The notes under the pieces were generated by a model. The model was not told the DNA's origin. It did no database searches and saw nothing but the letters and a program-made list of their open reading frames with translations. 64,000 bases of DNA from Leptasterias polaris (taxonomy: Eukaryota; Echinodermata; Asteroidea; Forcipulatida; Asteriidae), in contig JAZGTN010000054.1 in the NCBI GenBank assembly GCA_037783415.1, positions 806,001-870,000 of the forward strand, read 5' to 3'. The position numbers were made by a program, and so were the translations under genes. Below are positions 42,601 to 54,600 of this stretch, piece by piece. Each line of letters opens with the position of its first letter. Within the stretch, counting starts at the first letter, position 1.

Positions 42601-45600
42601 TATGCAAGAAGAGTAAGGAACGCATAGAATTAGTTTTGCAACATTCCCTTTTAATTTAGATGTTTCTATTTAATTACTCAATTAAAATTGAAACTAGACA
42701 GGGAGGTCAACTTTGCGAATACATGACTAGTGTTGTTTTAATTTTTCTTGACATTAAATAATACTCTTAACTCAAAAAATAATTCTTTGTGTACATAAGG
42801 TGGACGTTTAGTATGTCTTTTATTCAAGAAGGTTAAGGAACTCATACAATTAGTTTTGGCAGCATTCTCTTAAAGGCAACGTGTCCCTTTAATTAAGCTG
42901 CTTTCTATTTATTTACTTAACTTAAATTGAAACTGAAGAGGGGTAGTTGACTTTTCAAAAAACAAGAGTAGTGTTTTCTATTTTTCTTGAAATAAAATAA
43001 TTCTCCTAAACTCATAAAGCCTGATTTGTGTACATTAAAAGTGTTTTTTGTCATTTACTCGTGGAACACACTAAAAATTTATAGTAAATGGAGGCCACCA
43101 TGTTTGTATCCTCAATTCTGAAAACTTTCCTGAAAACCTGAATATGACTATTGAATTCAACACCAGATTAGCTGAACATGTTTTGATCATATCTAGAAGT
43201 TAAGAAAGATTTTGAACTTTGCATGGTGGGGTCAGGTTTGCAGTGACACCATGTTTAAAATCTCGTTTGAGTACTGGTGGTTCTGAAAAGAACAGGTGGT
43301 TTGACAACTTCCTGAAGAGGATCAGAGCATACTGATCAAAAAATCAAGTTGTGACACCACTGTTTCTTTTCAGAACCACCAGTACTCAAAAGAGATTTTA
43401 CACATGGTGTCACCGCAAACCTCACCTGATTATAGACATTGTTCTTGTAATGACTATACATCCAATCTCAGTGAGTCAAATATTTACAGATTTTTTTTTA
43501 TCCAAGATTGTGGTTCTCAAAAAAGTTTCCCTTTTGAAGCCTCTTTACTGTATAACTTCCATGTATGTAATGTGTACATGTAGTGTGAATACACACCAGT
43601 TGAATGCATTTCACTATTTTCCAGTGAGAGACACAACAGCATGAGCTTTATGTTTGACAAATAATTTGTACATCTAACTTTTGAGTCTCATTTGGGAGCA
43701 TTTACAAAAATTTTATCAACTATAGGGGCTATAAATAACACACTAAATTCGGGTGAGAAGAGGAATTCTTGCAATATGATTGGCAATAACTTTGGGGTTT
43801 TTTAAGTTACTATTAGTCTTGTGGTGGGTTGGGATGTCCTTCGGATGGCGTCCATGATACATGAAGGAAGTGGCACTCTGTTGAACCTTCCAAGGTAGCC
43901 CCAACACCATCTGACAACTAGCCGGTAAGCCACATGGCGATATTTACTGCAAACAAAGTAGTAGAAGAAAATCAAATTAGGTAAACAGTTGATGTTGTTC
44001 TTCTGATTTGTCCAGTCGAACAACTCATAGGAGATCACCCCCCCCCCCCCCCCCCCCACAACACACACCCTTACATATGACAGTAACGGGGTACTTCCAT
44101 TGAGTAGTTAGTTATTCCCTTTTCTGAAGAAATCCTCTGTGGGGTACCACTACAACAAAGACAACCTTCTGGGGTAGCATTGTTCCATTGTTAAAAGTGC
44201 CCAGTAAGTTGGCATGTGTAAGCCCACATACACACACTTTTGGGTTCTGTAAAGAAGTCAAAAGCTGAAAAAGATGGGTCTCTGTTTTTTCTGTAACAGA
44301 CTCGACAATTGTGACAGAGATCAGTGTTTTGAAAAATTCTTTTACTGCTTTTATGGTTGATAGTTATCCTGAATTGTATAAATCTAATCAAACAGTCTAA
44401 TCAAACAGTCAATTATACTAGGGTTTGCTCATTACATTAATTTTACAGTTCAATTTAAAAACAAGACACTTACTGGTCTAGGTCTAGAGTCCCTTCAACT
44501 GCATCCCTGCCATAGTATGCCCGGTACTGTAAATAAGCAGTTTGAAGTACAGCCGGGTGCAGACAGACTGCTTCAAACCAATCATGGACAGCTAGGCATT
44601 GGTTTTCATCCTCAATATCAATGTTCAATGCTGCCATTTGCTCTCTTGTCTTCTGCACTTCCTTACAGCAGACACAGTTCACTGCCAGTGGTTGAACCAC
44701 ATAGTGGTTGCATGAGCACCTGAAAAAATAAATAAATAAAATAAAATTAGGGAATAAGAATGTTGCTGTACTGATAAAAGATACAATTAGTAACATGACC
44801 AAGGCCGGAAATCCATGTGTCCGCAAACAGGTACAGACGGCTCACACAATGTTTCGCATTGTTTACCGATTGCAATGGCCGTTGTTTTCACTTTGTGTCA
44901 CTGGGAATTTTTATTTTAGTTGAAAATTGTTTGTAATTGTTTGTAGTTCTGTTTTAAAGAATAACATAACATGATACTGGCCTAAAAGAGAAATAATAAG
45001 CAAATGAGCTTGACATTAAAACTAATTAGGCTAGGACCTACCTCACTATTTATGCATTGCTAAACAAGTCAATGCGGTAGAACAGTGAAAGAAAATACGG
45101 CTTGTCCGTGGAGTATTGAAAACAAATATTATCACGGACACACTGAACTGAGATTTGATGATTGATTTGTGAAAACATTCATGGATAAACGAAAAATTAC
45201 AAAATAAAATAACATTCGTCCATTTCCCTTTCTCCATGGAACACAGTTCTCCAATAAGGATACCTGCGCTAACCCAATGGGGAAAACTTTTGAGTGACAC
45301 CGATTCAATTTTGACATGAAAACGTTACAGCAACCATATTGGACAACAGCAACCATTTCGTGATAAAAAGAAATCAACGTTCTGCTGTTATTTCCATCCA
45401 TTAGCGGCCTCATTCTTTGCAAATATGCCGCATAAAAATAAGTACTTCATGACGATAAACAGTGGGGGAGAGTAAACAACAGTAAACATTGCATTGTTTG
45501 TTGTTCAAAAACCTGTGGGACTCACCATTCAGTGTTATTTAGTCGCTCAGCTTCGCCTCCTGCATCAGGATTATCACCTTCGCGATCCTTGGCAGCCAGT

Positions 45601-48600
45601 GGCTCAAACCAATATGGTTCGGCAACTCCCCAAGCTTCATCAACGCCCTCTTCGTCTTCGGAGGAGCTCCCTCAACCGTCAGAGCTATCCTCACTATCAA
45701 TACTATCATATGTATTTGCTAATTCTTCTTCGTCCACACTATGTTCCTCCCACGATCCGCTAGTGTCTGACTTTTTTTTTTCGTTACCGTGAAAATAGCT
45801 ATAGACGCGTACAATAAACACACAGCTGCTGCGCGGGGGGTAAACAAGCCGTTTCCACTCATGTACGTCATCAAAGTCTATGGTATATTTTCATCACGTG
45901 ACACGCTGTTTCCAAAAACTCGCTATGAGGAGCTGCTGAACGCTGGTCAAAATGACCCATTTTTTTAATTACGCAACCACCGCTAAGGATTTTCTTTGAA
46001 ATATACGTAATCATGAAACACAAATTGATTGGATTTCGGTAACGTTTAAATTATCTTAGTGCCGTTGAAGTAGATCTTTAAGGTTAGCTTAAAAATATTT
46101 CCCCCCACAAGATTTGCGAAAATGTTTTAAATTTAAATTTCAAATAAAGCTTTTTTTCCAAACATATTCAATGGATGGAATGCGTGAGAGGCACTGCAGC
46201 TGTGGATAATGTGAAACAATTATGAAACAATTTCTTTCAAAGGAATGTGGCTTTAGAGAGAGGGATTCAAAAACATTTCAATCTGAGAAACGTTTCGGCA
46301 TGAAACTCAGGCCTTCCCTACGGTTCTCAAGAATGGGGGTGGGGGATTAAGTACATGGAGGGCTTGATAAGACTGGTATAAAGGCCCAAGCATGAGGCGC
46401 ATGCGCGCCACTGAATCCTTTCAGTTTGGTTCCTGTTGATGAGTCAAAACCAGAGTGCCATACAGTGCCATACTGCGCCTTTAAAACAGCACAATACAAG
46501 TTCTTTTAAAGAAAAGAAAAAGCCACGATACACGCTGTGGCCGCCAAAAAATCGTTCGCTCTCGAGGTCAACTTTAAACAGTGTATTGTGAGGTTGTGTA
46601 CATGTTTGAGTGTTGCTGAAACTAATGACAATTTAAGCATTTTGCATTTCGTTTCGGTTAATACATTATAAATAATTAACTTTGATACATGTATGTTGTT
46701 CTCAAGTTTGTTCTGGCTTACTGCTACATTTATCCTAACATTATTTTAAACTGATTTGATATAAATTAGATACCACATACATTCTTTCTCTTCGAAGCGT
46801 CTATCAATGTCCCCCAAAAACCTTAAAGAAAATGATCATCCAACGGATGTTGACACAATATTTGCCCTTATTTTCAACTGCACAGATCTTGTATTTTAAA
46901 GCAATATTGTGCAACAACACACGAAACTTTGTTTGCACGTTGTGTTTATCATGGTATTTTGGCTGGCTGAAATGGTGCATGTATCCTTTAAAACCACAGT
47001 GGGTGATTTTATGTTCAGGCAGTTCGAATTAATTGTAGTCATTTGCTGTCTTCCAAATTCTAGATTTCGATGGATATGCCGTTGAAACAGTTTACGACAG
47101 AGCTGTCTCCCAAGCTTCGTGTATTCTTGATAACCCTAACTACCAACTGACAGTAAGGATAGAAAATTACTCATGTATTTTGTCATAATGAAATTAAACA
47201 ATATGGGATTTGAGGCATTGCATGGTGAGGTATCAATGTATATTTGGTTTGCGGTAACACCATGTGTATATCTACTTGCTAGTTAGATTTTGTTCTTTGA
47301 GAACTTGTCTTGCTATTTTATTCTACTGCCGCGGAGTAGATTATTCGGAATTCGAGAGACTTCTCAGTTCTGAAAAGAACTGTCCTGCTTATTAACTACT
47401 ACCTGGGCGAGAGGTAGGAAATCGGCCGGGACTACTACTTTCGCTTTGTGGATCGAGGGGACTTCTCGTTATTAACTACACTGACGCGGAGTGAATTCGT
47501 TTTAGGTCTCAACGTTTCGCCTAGCTTGCTCTAGTCATTGTCAGGAAACTGAAGAGTGTAATAAGACATGTTGGTCCATTTATATAGGGGTTTAGAGGTT
47601 TCAGTGATTGGTTCTTCTGTATTGGCTGGCCCGGGGCTATTGTGAGTGTTGCCCATTGTGTGAGAAAGCCCTGTGTAGTGGGGCGTGTTAGTAGACTGTG
47701 GGATGCCAGTGGAGTAGGATGGTAGGATAGATAGTATGCCAATGAAATAACCGATATCTTGTGACACAGTATTGTGCTTGTGTATTTCAATAGCTTTCCT
47801 GATGCGACGTGTATACCAATGTCTCTCAGGAGCTATGATTTGAGCCCGATACCAATCTACGACATTGTCTAAATCGAATGGCCTATTTGTCATATTCCCC
47901 TCTGCGGCCATGGGCTGTATGTTCTCCTAGTAGTAAGGTCTCTACCAGTCTCGCCAATGTACACTTTACCACAAGAGCAAGGAATTCGGTACACTCCTGC
48001 TTGTCTGCTAGAGTCATGGTTGCCTTTGTGGGTGTGTAGCTTTGTTTCCAACTTAATGCGAGTTCGGTAAACAAACAAATATAACATTTACGGGAATGGC
48101 AACAATCTTAACCCCCTCAACGCTGGCCATTCCTTTAAGTGTCAGTGTAATTTTACCCACTTGCTCAGTTGTCAACTCGACTTAATTGGCGATACGTCAA
48201 CACTAATTATAGAACATTATAATTATTCATGACTTATATTGGAGCAAACAATCTTTATAATTCAGATGAAACACAAATCTTTTTACTAATACTTGTTCTT
48301 GATTCCCTTTTTTCAAACTAGCGAACAGAATGGATTTATTTGATGAATCTACGATTTGGATATGATGTGAGGATCCATGTAAGTGTACATTTTGTGGTAA
48401 TACTCTGTGGCAATCGTTAGTCAATTATTGTCAATCAATATTTGGTGGATCCCCTTCAAACTGCATTTGAAAAGACAAAAACACAAAGTGAGTCGTATTT
48501 CATCCAAACACAGGTATATTCTGCAAACTTAACTGCCAGGGTTAGAAACCGAGCGACTCCGATTTCTAGAGAAATTGAACTACCAGGTACGGACAATTAT

Positions 48601-51600
48601 TTTATTTTTTTCTTCTTCTTCTTCTTCTTGTTTTTCTTCTTCTTCTTCTTCTTGAAGTTGTTGCGAGTTGTTTTGGAACTAATTTCAAGTTTTCTTTTCC
48701 CTTTTTGTCCAATGAATACAGATTGTTATGAGACTACAAAAGATCTGCAGTTCTGTCAGACACAAAGTTTGTTTAAAATAGGCTGTTTCAACAATCAACC
48801 CCTTATTATAAAAATGATGTAATTATAAACAAAACAAATAAATAACCACAAATAAGTTATCCGACTTATTTGTATAACTCACTTATAAATAAAAAGTTGT
48901 AGTTTTATTACAATAAAAACTTTAATACATTTCAGATATACCAGTTATGTCGAAGCCTGTCGGACTGCGTGTGGATGACATAACAACGTGGGTAGATGCT
49001 AAGAAAGGTACACCAGTAGGTATGTTCACCGTATTTTGGCACCCACCTGTTCAGATAGCAGTCGACAGAATGATTGGGGAGTTTGAAGTCTGGGTGATTC
49101 GATCTGACAGTCGGTTAATAACAATAAAAGAAAACGTTGTTCTAACACCAGTAAGTATATGCGTTTTGCTTTTCAACATATTCTGTGAGACTTTACAGTG
49201 ATTTGCTGATCACAAGAGGGTGGGATTTACTCACGTGAAGCCTGAAATCTAGTTTTACCTTCAGGATGATTGTTATCGTTTTGTTTTGTATATTAATTTC
49301 AGGGCCAGATGATGTACACTAACCCCTTCGATGTATCTTTCGAACAGTCGTTTCAAATGGATGTTCCATTTAACTGGACTGAGGATATTGAAATCACGGT
49401 ATGAGTCTTCATGGGCATTCTCTAAAATATGTATACATTGCAAATAATTAGCCACTGAGTGTTATAGTTTTTGCTTCACATTCATTATAATAACAATATA
49501 ATAAAGTTATGGGGACTTGAGAGCACATTTAAGTTGTGGCAATTATACGCTGTTCTATAAGGGACACCTACGCTGCAACTTATTTTACGTTGCGCATTTT
49601 GGGGATGAGTGATTGTTTGGCGGCGATTTGTGTTTTTTGTAGGCGGCAACTTGTTTTTTAGGTTACGATTTTTAAGGTAAATGGTCCGATTCCTTTTTCG
49701 TGAATACCACAGTCAAAATGTGCGGCCCCTAAATGTAGACCGAGGCCTAAATGTAGCCCCGAACTTGTATGTAGCCCGACCTAAATGTAGCCCCAAAGTT
49801 GTAACTATTTGTAAAGCGCGCACTTTTAAGGTTAGCAATTGACAATATTTTGAAAAGCCGCTGATTTTTATTGAAGGTAGAGTGGAAACTTCTTCTGGGG
49901 AAAACATGCTGTAAAAGCTAACATTCTTTAATATTCAGTTGTTATTAGTGACAAACATGACAACCTGAATAGGTATTTATCATAGAAAGTCTGATAGATT
50001 GTTCAGTCTAAAATTACTCGCTCCACCACCTGCATTGTGCATCTGTGAAAATATGGTTATCATTGACGACAAAGATTTACGAACTAATTAGGCTTAAAGT
50101 ATTTTCCTTTAATGTTTACATTTCGATCGGTTTCGGGGGTAAGCACGTACTACACCCAATTATTTATTATCGCCATGTTTAAAGTTCTAGACCTCACTGA
50201 CCAGTCGTACCGTTTGTACACTTAGTTTTTTCTTAGTGACCGTGTTTTTCTAGGTATCATATTATTGTTGGCAATGAACCTGCTCAGTACAGTGCTTTCC
50301 TTTCTGAAGTGGACTACTAACTCGGTGTTTACCATGCTTATCCCCAAAAAGGATTGAAATGTCAACCTCACTCATCCATTCCTTGAAAGGAAAAGAATAA
50401 ATTGGTGTTTGGAACTGTTCGGTTGTTCTAATAATATTAATGTATGTACACAACCTGTGAAAATTTTATTTCAAATGGTGGTCGCGTTTTTGAGATATCA
50501 CCTATCTGTGTTTCTCAAGTAAAAATTTGGGGCATAAAAACTGATATTATTTTTACAAAACCACTTTACTTCGAAGTGAAATGTTTCTCAGAATGCTTAT
50601 ACTACAGAATGCATGCTGTACTAATAACCAATAAGTTTTTCTTGTCGTTAGTTTTATTAGAGTGATACCAAACGTTTACTTTCCCAAGAAAAATACTTTA
50701 AGCCTAAATATTACATAAATCGTAGTCACCAAGTAAACATTATACAGATTACCATGAATTCAGAGAGATGAATAATGCAGGTGGGTTGCGAGAACATTGC
50801 CAACGTGATGCTCATGTTTGTGACCAAATAAAGAATGTAATTGAAGCTTTATTTACAGCCCAGAAGAAAACTCTGTTCTACCTCAAAAACAATTGAAAGG
50901 AAAATGAGGTCGGCATTTTAAAAGATTGCTAATTGGGAACCTTAAAAGTGCTACATTTACGTCTGGGCTACAAGTTTGGGTGCATTTGGGTCGGAGCTAC
51001 CTTCAAGTGCAAGTTTGGAGCTATATTTTGGTCGGGACCACATTTAGGTACAAATTTGGGGCCACACTAAGGTCGGAGCTACATTTCGGTACAAGTTTGG
51101 GCTACCTTTAAGTCGGGCTACATTTAGGGCTCGGGCTACATTTGGGGCCGCGCAGTCGTCCTTACTCTAAGAATTCCTGAATCTTCTTTTTGTTTCTGTC
51201 TCCAGTTAATTAGGTCAATTCATTTTGCTACAGCTTTTATTCTGTTTTTAAAGTCATCTCCCTGTTTCGGGGTTGGATTAAACATGCTGGAAATGCATGG
51301 ATGTATTTCAGCAGAAAGGAAATTGAAAATCCCCTTTTAAACATCTGCATATTTTACAGGTACAGGGATTTCTTAACAGTGGCAACAAGTCTTGCAGGAC
51401 TAACTCACAGTCCCTTCAGTGCAATGGCAGGACATCTTTTCTTTTGCACCACTTTAATATCACCACAAATACCACCAAAGAGCAACCAGTTCGTAAGTTA
51501 CTTAGTTTATTATTCTACGTATTACCAGCATGTTATAAATTCTGTTGAATAATCAATAATCATGGAAAATTTCCATTGTTTATCACTCAGCTCCCCCTGT

Positions 51601-54600
51601 CATCTGGATAATTGTTGCTAGTTTTTCTGGTGTTGTCGTTGTTTTGTTGGTGGTGATTTGCTTCATATGTCGTCGTCGTCGTACAAGAACCAACACACAC
51701 ACTCTAAAAGGCAAGTACAAGTATGTAGTAGGCCCTTAACCACGAATAAGTTGGTAATTCTCACTAGATGCAGGCAATTAACACAAACTGGATAATTTTG
51801 TTTGACTACTTTGTAATACTATTTTACAATAATATTTTGCATGTATAGAAAGTACGATAAGTTGTATAAAACTTCCCATACCCATGTACAACGCAGGAAT
51901 ATGTACCTGCTAAATAAAACAACGCCATGGACCAAGTTGACACGGTCGCTGAGTAAAACATTATGATTAAATTGTCAAAATTGATATCATTGTGTAGATA
52001 CCAAGCCCAAGCCTGTTGAATGCTTTTTAAAAAAGGAATTTGACCGGAGTTTATTGAGAAGTATTACAGAGATTGGACGAGGAAGCTTCGGTGTTGTGTA
52101 CAAAGGTGTAGCTTTTGGTTCATTTAAAGGAATAGCGGGCTTCTACCCAGTTGCAGTAAAGAGTATCAAAGGTTGGTAAGGAATAGTCACAAGATGGCAG
52201 CAGACATTGCTTACATTTTCCAATAACAATGGATTTACAAGATAATTGATTAAAACAAAAATTGGATTTTCCTGTTATCATGTCACCTATTACTCCTAAA
52301 ATAGTCCAGTCGCTTATAATAAGACGAGGGTAATTAGCCAAGTCGAGCATCCGGTAGTTATAAGTACACATACCACAGCTTACTGCATTCAATGTAAATG
52401 GCAACAATAATTCCCTTTCTGGCCTATTTTGGAGTTCACCATCAGCTCTATTTAATTAGCATCTAGATCAATATTTTCATGTTGCGTAGGTGGCTATGAA
52501 CGTGAACCATGTCTTCAGGAAACACCACGCCCTTCGTTTAAAATATTCTCGCACACAAACTAAGCCCTGAATCAGGACCAGTCTTCTGTTCGACCAAGAG
52601 GGACCAGGGGTCGATTTCACAAAACTCTTCCTAACTTAGGACTAGTCCTAGGCAATGCTAAGAGATAGGACTAGTCTTAAGTTAAGACCAGTTACTGGTC
52701 CTAACTTCAGATAAGACTAGTCTTATCTCTTTGTGAAATCGGCCCCTGGGGCATTGTCTCCTCTTTATTTCTTTATTTTCAAAAACCTAGTTTTTGTCAA
52801 AATGATTGTTTGGGTTGTTTTCCAAAGTAAATAAAAGCTAACATAGCGGCCGTACTAAATCACAAGAACGCATTTTTCATTTATTTTTGGCCTAAACGAG
52901 GCCAAACAAAATTAAATGATGACATAAATCTTAACATAATTTATGTATGCTTGTGACCAAATATTACAAGGAGAAACAAAAAATCAACCTGGTCGCCTGC
53001 TTTGCGGTCGTTATTGCATTTCAATATTGCAGCATTAGACTCACTTTCGTCATTGTTATAATTACATAATAATCAAGCTCATATAATTCAGGATTTTTAT
53101 TTTTGTTTTACTTAGGTATTGCAAATGAAGAAATGAAGAAGCTTTTCCTGGACGAGATTGAATTGATGATTGAGATCGGTTCTCATCCAAACATCTTAAC
53201 ATTGCTTGGATGTTGCACTATTGAGGAACCTTACCTTCTCCTGACAGAATTTATGAAATATGGAGACCTACTTCATTTTATGTGGAAGAGCAGAGAGGTA
53301 AAATGTCACCAACAAACTAAAACACAAATGTTTTAACTAAACCTCAGACTTTTTGAACCCAATAAATAATTTACATTTTACAAAACCTCAAAGGCACCGC
53401 AAACTAAAGAACTATTTCCTTTTCAATATTTGGCCTGGACCACCTAGATTGCTCGCCAGTTAACATGTGAATTCTCGGTTTTAGGTTCTAGGAAAACCAA
53501 TGAGCATAATTTAGTGTTTCACGAGTGAACTGTTTAAAATGTTTAAATGACCCGATACAAAGACATAGTTTTAGAAAACGAACATATTTTCTAAGATAGT
53601 CGTCGGTCATTCCAAGTCCTAATTTTGGAATCAAAAATCTTAAAACTGGTGCACCTACCTTGAATGTTTCCCATGTTACACAATGGTTCTTTTCTAATCA
53701 CTCAAACACATAGACGATTTTGTTTACACTGTGTCACAGCAAACGATTAGTTAACAATTATTCGCTAATCATGTAAAATTCCATACCTTACTTCTTCTTT
53801 TTATTTATAGCTAATATTCAACTTTAACTCAGTTTAATTCAATTTCAATATTGTTTCAATTTCAACAGAGTAAGGCAGCTGAGGAGGATTCTATATATAA
53901 AGTTACTGAATTACCAAAGCTTCAAATAGCTAGACAGATAGCACGTGGTATGGTTAGTAAACCTTCTGGTTATCCCTATATGTTCACTGTGTGACATTAA
54001 ATTTCACTGTACAATGTTTGTTATAAACATTATTGAAACAGAAATGCTGTTAAAGAAAGAAGTACCAAGGTAAATGTTGTTTTTCTATTATCATAACAGC
54101 TGAAAAATGTGTCGTACCAAGATCGAACCAAATATAGTCTGTCCCGTGTGTCTTGCAGCGTTAAACGACCCAAACATAGCCGTATTAACCCTATCAGGAC
54201 CGGGGTTTTTTGGAAATCTGAGGTCGGGCTGGGATACGTAGTGCTGTAAGACTTGAAGAAACTGTCAGTTTTTATTGTAAGAAAATCACGGGATGGGGAT
54301 CTTACCAGCTTGTTCTTCCTTCCTGGTGAATTTTGATGCTGGGATTACTGGTTAAGAAACTGTTCGAACTTTGGAAGATTGTTTGTGTCGGGGGCAACAA
54401 CGTTTAGTGAATTTATATTGAAGCCAGAGGGTGTGTCAAAGAGCTGACCTAGTTTGGATTAATAGGTTCCTAGAATTGTGAGTTCTCTTATCCGACCATT
54501 GTCTCTTGTTGTCAAGTGATATCACTATTTCATCGCTTGGATACCAGACTAGGAACTAACTAGATAACTAATGAGCTCGTCAAGAAATGAATAAAGAAAG

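Larger units (their letters stand above)
43802..45790 (-). pseudogene. P2X7 C-terminal-domain-like gene, three exons, one in-frame TGA
   Basis: Exons on the minus strand: 45790-45526 (5' limit uncertain), 44719-44474, 43946-43802. All junctions are GT-AG and agree in phase. The spliced frame has an acidic N-terminal part containing AEPYWFEPLAAKDREG, then EWCSCNHYVVQPLAVNCVCC, VCLHPAVLQTAYLQYRAYYG, YRHVAYRLVVRWCWGYLGR and VPLPSCIMDAIRR. That order of Cys, Tyr and Arg motifs is the cytoplasmic C-terminal domain of P2X7 receptors, known to bind zinc and guanine nucleotide. No channel part is present; such stand-alone genes are commonly annotated P2X7-like. A TGA at 45674-45672 interrupts the acidic region in frame and no ATG is seen, so it is a pseudogene, starts downstream, or contains an error. 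It lies antisense in a kinase intron. Confidence 0.82.

Noticed and set aside
45494..45792. Plus-strand open frames at 45494 and 45532
   Set aside because: They mirror the minus-strand P2X7-C-like exon, which has splice phase and domain support.
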